Assembly (NCBI RefSeq): GCF_003206065.1
Contig: NZ_PZJQ01000004.1
Location: 1-64,000 of the forward strand
Length of the DNA stretch: 64,000 nt
Reading direction: 5' to 3'
Origin: Salinicola halimionae
Lineage (GTDB): Bacteria > Pseudomonadota > Gammaproteobacteria > Pseudomonadales > Halomonadaceae
Shown: positions 29,681 to 38,251 of the stretch, one piece after another
Layout of the letters: each line of letters opens with the position of its first letter
How positions within the stretch are numbered: the stretch's first letter is position 1
Notes under the pieces: generated by a model
Databases searched by the model: none
What the model was told of the DNA's origin: nothing
The model's input: the letters and a program-made list of their open reading frames with translations, nothing else
Program-made: the position numbers and the translations under genes

Positions 29681-29887
29681 ATGCCGCATGAGTCGATCAT
29701 CGAATGGCCCGTCAACTGCCCCTATTGCGACGCGCCGTTTTCGTTGCTGCTGGATCTCAGCGCTGGCGGCTATGACACTTGGGAAGATTGTGTGGTCTGT
29801 TGCCAGCCGATTCACGTGGTGGTGAAAACCACGCTCTCCGGTGAATTGGAAAGCGTCACGCTGGCGGACGACGATGATGTGGTCTGA
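29681..29887 (+). CDS. CPxCG-type cysteine-rich zinc-ribbon protein
   Basis: A 68-residue acidic protein with two cysteine pairs, CPYC at about 13-16 and CVVC at about 38-41, in the pattern of the CPXCG-motif cysteine-rich family. The pairs should bind one zinc. A strongly acidic end (ADDDDVV) fits a halophile. Family function is unknown. A GGGAGG lies upstream. It stands alone between acnA and the peroxiredoxin. Confidence 0.83.
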   Translation: MPHESIIEWPVNCPYCDAPFSLLLDLSAGGYDTWEDCVVCCQPIHVVVKTTLSGELESVTLADDDDVV

Positions 29888-29919
29888 CCGGTCACTGATA
29901 GCGATGCTGCAAGGCCAAG

Positions 29920-29956
29920 ATAGTAAAAAACTATATGATCTATTGCGGCAATTAAA
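29920..29956 (+). promoter_or_regulatory. OxyR binding site before peroxiredoxin
   Basis: Four tetranucleotides at exact 7-base spacing: ATAG (29920-29923), CTAT (29931-29934), ATTG (29942-29945), TAAA (29953-29956). The OxyR consensus is ATAG-N7-CTAT-N7-ATAG-N7-CTAT. The first two match perfectly, the third at three of four positions, the fourth poorly. It lies 80-116 bases before the peroxiredoxin start, a proper place for activation. Confidence 0.65.
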
Positions 29957-30035
29957 TTGGAGTATGGGTGGTTAGCCATTAGTCTAATCGCTCAAGATTT
30001 GAACCCTTTCGATAACCCACTATCAGGAGATGCTC

Positions 30036-30638
30036 ATGAGCGTACTCGTAGGTCGCCAAGCCCCGGATTTCGAAACAGCAGCCGTCATGCCCGATGGCTC
30101 CATCAAGGACGATTATCGCCTGTCCGACAGCAACGGCAAGATGCGCGTGCTGTTCTTCTGGCCGCTGGACTTCACCTTCGTCTGCCCGTCCGAGATCATT
30201 GCGCACGACAACCGTCTGGCGAAGTTCAAGGAACTCGGCGTCGAAGTGATTGGTGCTTCCATCGATTCCCAGTATACCCACCACGCCTGGCGCAAGACCT
30301 CGCCGGACGCCGGTGGCATCGGCGAAGTCGGTTTTCCGATCGTCGCCGACGTCAAGCACGATATCTGTCAGGCATACGGGATCGAGCATCCGGAAGCCGG
30401 TGTCGCGCTGCGCGCCTCCTTCCTGATCGACGAAGACGGTGTCGTTCAGCATCAGACCGTCAACAATCTGCCTCTGGGTCGTAACGTCGACGAGATGCTG
30501 CGTATGGTCAAGGCACTCAAGTACCACCAGACGCACGGTGAAGTCTGCCCGGCTGGCTGGGAAGAAGGTCAGGAAGGTATGAAGGACACCGCCGAAGGCG
30601 TGGCCAAGTACCTCGGCACTTACGCCGGCAATCTGTAA
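30036..30638 (+). CDS. Typical 2-Cys peroxiredoxin (AhpC/Prx1 family)
   Basis: A 200-residue thiol peroxidase. The peroxidatic cysteine is Cys50 in FTFVCPSE and the resolving cysteine is Cys171 in GEVCPAGW, so the two-subunit disulfide mechanism is intact. It has the long C-terminal helix (TAEGVAKYLG) of Prx1-type enzymes. The ATG at 30036 has AGGAG at the right distance; an ATG two codons upstream is possible. A probable OxyR site precedes it, and trxB follows after a terminator. Thioredoxin rather than AhpF is therefore the likely reductant. Confidence 0.95.
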   Translation: MSVLVGRQAPDFETAAVMPDGSIKDDYRLSDSNGKMRVLFFWPLDFTFVCPSEIIAHDNRLAKFKELGVEVIGASIDSQYTHHAWRKTSPDAGGIGEVGFPIVADVKHDICQAYGIEHPEAGVALRASFLIDEDGVVQHQTVNNLPLGRNVDEMLRMVKALKYHQTHGEVCPAGWEEGQEGMKDTAEGVAKYLGTYAGNL

Positions 30639-30656
30639 GCCGTGCTGAGTTCCTGG

Positions 30657-30685
30657 GGCGACCGATACGGTCGCCTCATTCATTT
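30657..30685 (+). terminator. Terminator of the peroxiredoxin gene
   Basis: A 7-bp perfect stem (GGCGACC at 30657-30663 with 30669-30675) followed by TCATTCATTT, a broken T run, 19 bases after the stop. Confidence 0.55.
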
Positions 30686-30715
30686 CTGGTATCATCCCGG
30701 GGCATTTTTATAAGT

Positions 30716-30756
30716 GCCTTGCGGCATGCCTCGTATCGCGATGCATGCCACAAGGC
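30716..30756. repeat. Inverted repeat in the trxB leader
   Basis: A 14-bp stem with one mismatch (30716-30729 with 30743-30756) around a 13-base loop, ending 47 bases before the trxB start. It follows an AT-rich CATTTTTATAAG stretch. No T run follows, so it is more likely a regulatory or mRNA-stability structure than a terminator. Confidence 0.5.
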
Positions 30757-30791
30757 GTTTGGATCGACACGCCAATCGAATCGATATCTGA

Positions 30792-31757
<966 letters not shown>

Positions 31758-31781
31758 GGTAGACAAGGTTTTTGCGCTATG

Positions 31782-31808
31782 GAAGCCCAGCCTCGGCTGG
31801 GCTTCATT
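31782..31808 (+). terminator. Terminator of trxB
   Basis: An 11-bp perfect stem (GAAGCCCAGCC at 31782-31792 with 31795-31805) with a 2-base loop, followed by ATT. It closes trxB before the convergent slyX. Confidence 0.75.
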
Positions 31809-31930
31809 GTGTCTGGAGTGTCGAAAGCGGGTCGCGGTGCCAAGCCTTGGCGTCGAGCTCAGATGCGTTGGTCGGAGGGGTAACTGGAGCTCGGTCTCGA
31901 TGCACCGCCATGAGGCGTGAGCTGCCGATC

Positions 31931-32209
31931 TCAGTAGTGAGGCGGAAGTTCGTCCTCCGGCTGCGGCATCTCCCCGCCCAACTCGTCGATGGCCTGGCGT
32001 TGTTCGCTGAGTCTCGTGCGCATCAGCGTGTTGACGCGAGTCAATCGTTCCAGTTCGGCCGATTGTTCTCTCACCAGACGATCCAGTGTTTCCAGCCAGT
32101 CGTCCTGGAATGCCAGGCGGCTTTCCAGCGCGTCGATACGGTCTTCCATGGCCGTGCGCGAGGGCGTGTCTACCGTGTTAGACTTCTGCGGGTGTGTGTC
32201 ATCTTTCAT
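31931..32209 (-). CDS. slyX: SlyX family protein
   Basis: A 92-residue coiled-coil protein. The LESRLAFQDDWLETLD segment and the closing PPHY are SlyX signatures. The first 20 residues (Asp/Thr/Ser-rich) extend beyond the usual core of about 72; an internal ATG at residue 21 (MEDRIDALESRL) would give a standard-length form. Function is unknown; the gene lies near slyD in enterics. AAGGTG precedes the longer start. Confidence 0.85.
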   Translation of the reverse strand: MKDDTHPQKSNTVDTPSRTAMEDRIDALESRLAFQDDWLETLDRLVREQSAELERLTRVNTLMRTRLSEQRQAIDELGGEMPQPEDELPPHY

Positions 32210-32234
32210 TCACGGCACCTTCAGTAAAAAGTAG

Positions 32235-32276
32235 ATTAGTGATAGTCAGTTAGTGATAGTAGATTAGTGATAATGA
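32235..32276. repeat. Three 14-bp tandem repeats
   Basis: TTAGTGATA recurs at 32236, 32250 and 32264, an exact 14-base period with near-identical flanks, in the gap between slyX and the membrane cold-shock gene. The last copy ends in GATAAT, which could be a -10 element. At 14 bases the copies are not quite on one DNA face. Confidence 0.7.
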
Positions 32277-32350
32277 GTATGAAAACCGTTCCGGCCCGCC
32301 ACAGGATGGGGGCGTTTTCCGTGTCCCGACGTCTAGAGATATGAGAATCC

Positions 32351-32833
32351 ATGAATAGCAAGGTAATTCTGCGTTGTACGCTGATCAGTCTACTCCTTTC
32401 GATACCCTCGCCATTGCTGATTGGTCTTTTGATCACGCTGATCAGTAGCATGTTGGCGACCGACCTGACCTGGTTCCTGAATGTGGAAGGGGTCTCCGCC
32501 ATGTATGGTGCGACGGTGATTGCCGTGTTCATTGTGCTATGGCTGGGCACCCTGGCAATGGCGTTGCTGTCGCCGGCCACGCCCAAGGCTGTCACCGCCG
32601 CCATGCTCGCCGATGTCGAAAATGACGATCGCGAACTGGGCGAGGTCAAATGGTTCAACGTCAATAAAGGCTACGGGTTCATTACCCGAACCGATGGCGA
32701 GGACGTGTTCGTGCATTTTCGCGCGATTCGCGGCAAAGGGCATCGTACCCTCGCCGAGGGGCAGAAAGTGCGTTATCACGTGATCGAGAATGATCGGGGT
32801 CTGCAGGCGGATGACGTGACCGTCATCACCTGA
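32351..32833 (+). CDS. Membrane-anchored cold-shock-domain protein
   Basis: A 160-residue protein with two hydrophobic segments (about 7-34 and 52-75), an acidic linker, and a C-terminal cold-shock domain (about 96-160). RNA-binding motifs KGYGFI (106-111) and VFVHF (119-123) are intact, as is the opening GEVKWFN. The order, membrane part first, differs from the CSD-DUF1294 proteins, where the cold-shock domain leads. It would tether a single-strand RNA/DNA-binding domain to the inner membrane facing the cytoplasm. A repeat array lies upstream and a terminator follows. The role is unknown. Confidence 0.87.
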   Translation: MNSKVILRCTLISLLLSIPSPLLIGLLITLISSMLATDLTWFLNVEGVSAMYGATVIAVFIVLWLGTLAMALLSPATPKAVTAAMLADVENDDRELGEVKWFNVNKGYGFITRTDGEDVFVHFRAIRGKGHRTLAEGQKVRYHVIENDRGLQADDVTVIT

Positions 32834-32855
32834 TCCGACATCGAGAAGCGCTTCG

Positions 32856-32892
32856 ATGCCTCTGAGAGCTTGCGCTTTCGGGGGCATTTTTC
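32856..32892 (+). terminator. Terminator of the membrane cold-shock gene
   Basis: A long hairpin pairs ATGCCTC (32856-32862) with GGGGGCAT (32880-32887), with an inner GAGAGC/GCTTTC stem, and runs into five Ts (32887-32891). Confidence 0.75.
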
Positions 32893-33013
32893 GTTGGGTT
32901 ACCCGTCTAGTTAGGCTGGGCCTTGCCAAGTAGAGTCGAAAGCTACCGAAGCATTTGGGATCTGCCAGAGAAGACGGTTTCGACAGTGGATGAAATCACA
33001 AAAAATTCAGACC

Positions 33014-33044
33014 AAAAAAACCGGCGCCTGGGGAAGGCACCGGT
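33014..33044 (-). terminator. Terminator of tRNA-fMet
   Basis: Read leftward, ACCGGTGCC (33044-33036) pairs with GGCGCCGGT (33028-33020), one G-T wobble, followed by seven Ts (33020-33014). It lies ten bases past the tRNA 3' end. Confidence 0.85.
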
Positions 33045-33053
33045 CAAATAATT

Positions 33054-33130
<77 letters not shown>

Positions 33131-33158
33131 TCAACTTGTGGCGTATTATACGGATGGA

Positions 33159-35927
33159 TTAGACGATGTCAACAGTCTCACTGTCACGATGATGTCCTGA
33201 GCGTCCGAGGCGTCGCATGACGCTGTCGAAAGCCGGCTCGTAGCGCTCCCAGGTCTCCAGCGAGAGCGGGGCGATAGCCAGTAGGCGCAGCAGCGTTTGC
33301 TCCAGCTCTTCGGGCGGTGTGGGCGGACGACCCAGCCCATCGTTGAGTCTTGCCACCTGTACCTCGAGGCGCAGCGGCTCCAGTTCGGTGGGAATCGAAT
33401 CGCCGGCCAGTAGCGCGAGTTGAACCAGGCATCGTTGCAGACTCTCTTCGGCGTATTCCGGCGACTGTGACTGATGCTGGGCTTGACGGGTCTCGAAGGC
33501 GAGACGTACGTCGCCATCGAGTTGCGCGGTATCGAGTTCGCCGACGATCGCCTGGCGTAGAAATGCCCGGTAGTCGGGCCACTGCTTCGCTTCTTCTACC
33601 AGGGCGAGACGGTCCAGCGTTACTTCCCGCGCATGGACGATGCCTTGCCAGCGCTTTTCCATGCCGTCGCTACGTCGGCTGCGCGGGAGCGGGATCAGGC
33701 GCTGGGCCTCCGCCAGTGCTGCATCGAGGACATGACGTTCGCGGCCGGATTCGGGTTGCCAGGCATCGAGGCGATCGAGCAGGGCCTGCATATCGTCGAA
33801 ACGTTGTTGCTGACGCGCCTGCTGTTCGCCACGAACGGTGTCACGCGCAGCAAAGATGGTATCGCAGTGATTGCGGAACTGATGCCACAGCGTCTGTTCG
33901 ATCCCTTTGGGTGCGCGGCCCAAATCGCGCCACCGTTGCTGCAGCGCCTTGGCTTGTTCGGCACGTTGACTGGCGGGTGCGGCGTCATCGGCGAGTTGCC
34001 GGGCCTGTTCGACCAGCTCGCGCTTGCGATTGGCGACGTCGCCGGCGCGCTCGTCGATCAGCGTCTGCAACTGGCGGCGCAGGCGGGCATAATGCCGCCC
34101 GGTAGCCGCCGCCTGGCGTTTTGGAATCGGCCAATGATGGTCCCACTGTTCCTGAGCGGCATCGCGGACACGGCGCAGGCCATCAGGATCGGCCGCTTCG
34201 GAAGGGTTGGCCAGCAGTGCTTCCAGCTGTTCGCAGAGTGCCTTGCGGGAAGCCAGGTTGTCCTGCTCTCGCGAATCGAGTTCTGCTTCCCATTCCGCCA
34301 GCTGCGCATGCAGCGCATCGGATGCGGCGCGGAATCGCTGAGCCAGATCGCGAGTCGCCGCGGCGTCGCCGAGTTGTCGCCAATCGCGAATCAGCTGCTG
34401 ATGACGACGATGACGCTCGGCATCCGGTTGATCGCGGGTCTCGGCCAATGCTTCGATGTTTGCCAGCAGCGCCTCGCGTTTGGGTGCCGCGGCAAAGCCA
34501 CGCCAGTCCCTTAGTTCTGCCAGGCGGGCGGTTTGCTGTTTGTAGACCTGTTCGTGCGTCGAGGGCAGTGATTGCCCGCTGGACTCCAGATGCTGACGAA
34601 TCCGGCGGTGTAGCTGCGAGGCGGGGCGATAACGGCCCTGGTCGAGCTCCTGGGTCAGGGCTTCGAGGTGGCTGCCGATCTCCTCTTCCGACCAGTGGTC
34701 CTCGACCTTGGCAGCGTTCTGCGCGCTCGCGTAGCGCTGGTTGGCCGTCGCCTGACGTTGCGCATCGAGGACCAGCTCGGTCGGCGGCAACGCGTCGGGC
34801 CAGGCCAGACGATCGAGGGCTGGTTGCAGTGGCTCGTTCTGATCGAGGCCTTTGCGCAGAGCGGGCGCTTCCACCTGTAGCCGCTCCCAGGCCTGCCAGA
34901 TGGATTGTGCCTGCTGATCGAGTGCCAGATAGCGCTGCTGGAAAGACTCGCTGACGCCGTAGCGATCCGAGACGTCCTGCCAGCGCTCCTCCTGCAGCCG
35001 CCACTTACCCTGTAGCGCCTGCATGATCTCCGGCGTCAGGCGTTGGGCTTCGCCAACGATTCTCAAGGCCTGACTCAGCGCTTCGAGAATACCCTCGCGA
35101 GTCGCCTGCGCCTCGCTCTTCTCGCGCTTGATGCGTTCGATCTCTCTGGACTGATGCTCGTGCTCGGCCACGCGTTGGCGGCAGCGAGCCACGGCTGCGT
35201 CGAAACGTGCTCGCTGTTCCTTGTCGGCGCTACTGGTCAATGTTTCCCAGCTCTTGATCCAATGCTTCAGGCGCGCCTCGAAGGTGGGTTCCCAGGGGCG
35301 ATTGGCATGGGTTTCCAGCGTTTCCAGAAGGTGCTCGCGTTCATTCCCTTCTCGCGCTTGCTGTTCGGCGTCGGCGCGCAGGCGTGCCAGGCGCTCGCGG
35401 GCAAGTCGAGCAACCTGCTTGTCTCGCCGGGCCTGCTTGACCAGCAGTGTCAGCCCTTCGGGCGAGGTGACTCGCTCCGCGGCAGCGTGACGCACGGCAG
35501 TGATGCCGTTGTCACTGGCGTGGTGGATCAGACGATTCTCATCCTCGATGCGAGCAAGTGCCGCCAGGCGCAACGCCTGATTGTCACTATGACTGATCAG
35601 TGCGTCGACCAGGGCAAAGTCCTCGAGCTCCTCGACCTTTGCCAGACGCGTCTCGAGATCGGGGCTGGGCGATACACGACCGCCAAGGAGATCGACGAGG
35701 CGCTGGAACGATTCTTCGCTCGGTGACTGACGGTGCCACTGGAATAGCGGATCGAGTTCCTGCACTCGCGACAGTGCCGCCTGGCGCACCTGCGGTGAGT
35801 CATCCTGAGCAAGCTGGCGAAGCGTGTCGAGCTCATCCGAGCTCAAATGAGAGGCGGCTTGGGCGCGGACAGCGGGATCCTTGTGCCGCCAGCGGGGAGA
35901 AAACAGACGTTGAAAGAGTCCTGGCAT
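33159..35927 (-). CDS. Large DUF349 helical repeat protein
   Basis: A 922-residue, highly charged, mostly helical protein with several DUF349 repeats (segments of the form WRQLGDAA, QQRWRDLGRAP). The first part holds HEAT-like helices (DDSPQVRQAALSRV, DNGITAVRHAAAERV), and long coiled coils follow. Such proteins are large and conserved in Pseudomonas and Halomonas, but their role is not settled. I set the start at the ATG at 35927 (MPGLFQRLFSPRWRHKD); the frame extends 24 codons upstream. The ribosome site is weak. It is divergent from minC, and a tRNA lies just downstream. Confidence 0.87.
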   Translation of the reverse strand: MPGLFQRLFSPRWRHKDPAVRAQAASHLSSDELDTLRQLAQDDSPQVRQAALSRVQELDPLFQWHRQSPSEESFQRLVDLLGGRVSPSPDLETRLAKVEELEDFALVDALISHSDNQALRLAALARIEDENRLIHHASDNGITAVRHAAAERVTSPEGLTLLVKQARRDKQVARLARERLARLRADAEQQAREGNEREHLLETLETHANRPWEPTFEARLKHWIKSWETLTSSADKEQRARFDAAVARCRQRVAEHEHQSREIERIKREKSEAQATREGILEALSQALRIVGEAQRLTPEIMQALQGKWRLQEERWQDVSDRYGVSESFQQRYLALDQQAQSIWQAWERLQVEAPALRKGLDQNEPLQPALDRLAWPDALPPTELVLDAQRQATANQRYASAQNAAKVEDHWSEEEIGSHLEALTQELDQGRYRPASQLHRRIRQHLESSGQSLPSTHEQVYKQQTARLAELRDWRGFAAAPKREALLANIEALAETRDQPDAERHRRHQQLIRDWRQLGDAAATRDLAQRFRAASDALHAQLAEWEAELDSREQDNLASRKALCEQLEALLANPSEAADPDGLRRVRDAAQEQWDHHWPIPKRQAAATGRHYARLRRQLQTLIDERAGDVANRKRELVEQARQLADDAAPASQRAEQAKALQQRWRDLGRAPKGIEQTLWHQFRNHCDTIFAARDTVRGEQQARQQQRFDDMQALLDRLDAWQPESGRERHVLDAALAEAQRLIPLPRSRRSDGMEKRWQGIVHAREVTLDRLALVEEAKQWPDYRAFLRQAIVGELDTAQLDGDVRLAFETRQAQHQSQSPEYAEESLQRCLVQLALLAGDSIPTELEPLRLEVQVARLNDGLGRPPTPPEELEQTLLRLLAIAPLSLETWERYEPAFDSVMRRLGRSGHHRDSETVDIV

Positions 35928-36115
35928 GGCCGATGTGGCATCCTGAAAGCGACGGGGCTGGCAAAGGTCGGCCTCGCAAACTCGCGGTGCCGACGGCAAC
36001 TGTCTATCTAACCATTTGACGGCCGGCGGTAAAAGCCCGATTCACCGGTGGCATGAGTGCGGTTGGTCGGTGGTCTCGGTCCGATTCGAATGGTCGCGTC
36101 GGTCAGCGGCGACAC

Positions 36116-36144
36116 CTGACAAAAGGTCTGAGGGGCCTTATGAT
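36116..36144 (+). promoter_or_regulatory. Sigma-70 promoter of minCDE
   Basis: -35 CTGACA (36116-36121) and -10 TATGAT (36139-36144) are separated by exactly 17 bases, ending 62 bases before minC. Each hexamer matches consensus at five of six positions. Confidence 0.7.
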
Positions 36145-36206
36145 CGGTTGCAGCGACGTCCGCCCTCGCTTAGCTTAACCCCATTCCCCCTCCGCGGAGT
36201 TCGGTC

Positions 36207-36962
36207 ATGAGTCTCAACAGGGATCGGGCAGATACTGCCTTTACCTTCAAAGGTGGCATGCTGCCGATGACAGTCATGGAATTGGCCAGTGCAGACCCGG
36301 AGCGCATTCGTGCGCAATTGGCCGGTAAGGTCAGTCAGGCACCTGCCTTTTTCCAGCATACGCCGGTCGTGCTGAGCGTCGAACAGATCGACGAGCCGCA
36401 CCTTGCGCTCGAGCGCATCTGCGCGGTGTGTCGCGCGCACAAGCTGCTGCCGGTAGCCGTGCGCGGTGGGTCGGACCCGGTCAAGCAGTCGGCGTGGGCG
36501 TTGGGGCTGGGGTGGTTCCCGCCGCAGGAAAGCCGTCCGCGAGCAGTCGAGACTCGCCCCGTCGAATCCGGGCTCGTCGAGGCGTCGATTGAAGCCGATC
36601 TGCCGGTGCCGCCGACGGAAGTGGCGGTTCAGGCTGGAGGGCGTATTCATCGCGGCACGGTGCGTTCCGGGCAGCAGATCTCCGCCTCGGAAGGGGATCT
36701 GGTAGTGATCGGCGCGGTCAATCCCGGCGCCGAAGTGCTCGCCGCGGGTAGCGTCCATGTCTACGGACCGCTACGAGGACGGGCGCTGGCCGGTATCCAT
36801 GGCGATCGCGAGGCCGGCATCTTCTGCCACGATTTGAATGCCGAGCTGCTGTCCGTGGCAGGGACCTACAAGCGTCTCGAGGATATCGATCCCAAGATGC
36901 TGGGATGTTCTGTGCAGGTGGGGCTCAAAGAAGACCAGTTAAGGATCTCGGCGCTGACCTGA
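36207..36962 (+). CDS. minC: Septum site-determining protein MinC
   Basis: A 251-residue inhibitor of FtsZ assembly. The N-terminal FtsZ-binding domain (about 10-110) is followed by a Pro-rich linker and a C-terminal beta-helix (GGRIHRGTVRSGQQISA, GDLVVIGAVNPGAEVLAAG) that binds MinD. Length is close to E. coli MinC (231) with a slightly longer linker. It is the first gene of minCDE, with a good promoter at 36116 and CGGAG before the ATG. Confidence 0.96.
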   Translation: MSLNRDRADTAFTFKGGMLPMTVMELASADPERIRAQLAGKVSQAPAFFQHTPVVLSVEQIDEPHLALERICAVCRAHKLLPVAVRGGSDPVKQSAWALGLGWFPPQESRPRAVETRPVESGLVEASIEADLPVPPTEVAVQAGGRIHRGTVRSGQQISASEGDLVVIGAVNPGAEVLAAGSVHVYGPLRGRALAGIHGDREAGIFCHDLNAELLSVAGTYKRLEDIDPKMLGCSVQVGLKEDQLRISALT

Positions 36963-37008
36963 ATGGCGCGAGAGTGATCAACATTTATCGGGCAACAGGA
37001 AGTTCATC

Positions 37009-37830
37009 TTGGCCAAGATCATCGTTGTAACATCCGGTAAAGGTGGCGTCGGTAAAACGACCAGCGCAGCGGCCATAGCCACGGGCCTGGCCTTGCGCGG
37101 CAACAAGACCGTGGTCATCGACTTTGACGTGGGTCTGCGTAACCTGGATCTGATCATGGGTTGCGAGCGCCGTGTGGTGTATGACCTGGTCAACGTCATC
37201 CAGGGCGAGGCCGGGCTCAAGCAGGCCATGATTCGCGACAAGCGCTCGGAGAATCTGCACATCCTCCCGGCCTCGCAGACGCGCGACAAGGACGCACTGA
37301 CGCTGGAAGGCGTGGAGAAGGTGCTGATGGATCTCTCCGAGGAGTTCGATTACATCATCTGCGATTCTCCCGCCGGTATCGAGCGTGGTGCTCAACTGGC
37401 GCTCTATTTCGCCGATGAGGCCGTCGTCGTCACCAACCCGGAAGTGTCGTCGGTGCGCGACTCCGACCGTATTCTCGGGTTGCTGTCATCCAAATCGCGT
37501 CGCGCCGAGCAGAACCGCGACCCGATCAAGGAGCATTTGCTGGTGACCCGCTACAATCCGAATCGGGTCAACGACGGCGACATGCTCAATCTGGACGACA
37601 TTCGCGAGATTCTGGCGATCGATCTGGTCGGCCTGATTCCCGAATCGGAAGCCGTCCTGCGCGCTTCCAACCAGGGGGTGCCGGTCATCCATGACGACAA
37701 GAGCGACGCCGGTCAGGCGTACGCCGATACCGTGTCGCGTTTGATGGGTGAAGACGTGCCACTCCGTTTTCAGTCGGTGCAGAAACGTGGACTGATCGCA
37801 CGCATGTTCGGAGGAGGAGGCCGCCGGTGA
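37009..37830 (+). CDS. minD: Septum site-determining ATPase MinD
   Basis: A 273-residue membrane-cycling ATPase that carries MinC to the poles. The deviant Walker A GKGGVGKTT is at 10-18, and the C-terminal amphipathic membrane-targeting helix (KRGLIARMFGGG) is present. The start is TTG at 37009 behind CAGGAAG, giving MAKIIVVTSGKGG; no ATG fits. It lies 46 bases after minC and overlaps minE by four bases. Confidence 0.97.
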   Translation: MAKIIVVTSGKGGVGKTTSAAAIATGLALRGNKTVVIDFDVGLRNLDLIMGCERRVVYDLVNVIQGEAGLKQAMIRDKRSENLHILPASQTRDKDALTLEGVEKVLMDLSEEFDYIICDSPAGIERGAQLALYFADEAVVVTNPEVSSVRDSDRILGLLSSKSRRAEQNRDPIKEHLLVTRYNPNRVNDGDMLNLDDIREILAIDLVGLIPESEAVLRASNQGVPVIHDDKSDAGQAYADTVSRLMGEDVPLRFQSVQKRGLIARMFGGGGRR

Positions 37831-38096
37831 GGCTACTCGATTTTCTCAAGGGCGAACGCAAGAAATCGGCATCCGTTGCCAAGGAACGGTTGCAGATCAT
37901 CGTCGCTCATCAACGGGGGCACCGAGGTCAGCCCGACTACATGCCGATGCTGGAGCAGGAGTTGCTCGCGGTCATTCGGCGCTACGTCAAGGTTGATCAG
38001 GACGCCATCAATATCAGCCTCGACAGTGATAACGACTGCTCGGTGCTCGAACTCAATGTGACGCTGCCCAACGAAGGCGAAGCGGCCAAGAGCTGA
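37827..38096 (+). CDS. minE: Cell division topological specificity factor MinE
   Basis: An 89-residue protein that drives MinD off the membrane and sets the oscillation. The N-terminal amphipathic anti-MinCD helix (RLLDFLKGERKKSASVAKERLQIIV) and the C-terminal dimer domain are intact. The start is GTG overlapping the minD stop (GTGA), so the two are coupled. Length matches E. coli (88). Confidence 0.96.
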   Translation: MRLLDFLKGERKKSASVAKERLQIIVAHQRGHRGQPDYMPMLEQELLAVIRRYVKVDQDAINISLDSDNDCSVLELNVTLPNEGEAAKS

Positions 38097-38251
38097 ACTC
38101 TCGCGCCAACGATGGTCGTGTCGAGGAATCTTGGCACCCCAGCGTGGCGATGGTTCGTTGGCAGACGGGCGATGGTCTCTGCGGGTCGGCCACACATGAG
38201 TCGTGTGGTCGGCTATGCTAGGCTTGGGCTTTTGCGCAGGCGGAGAGCGGA

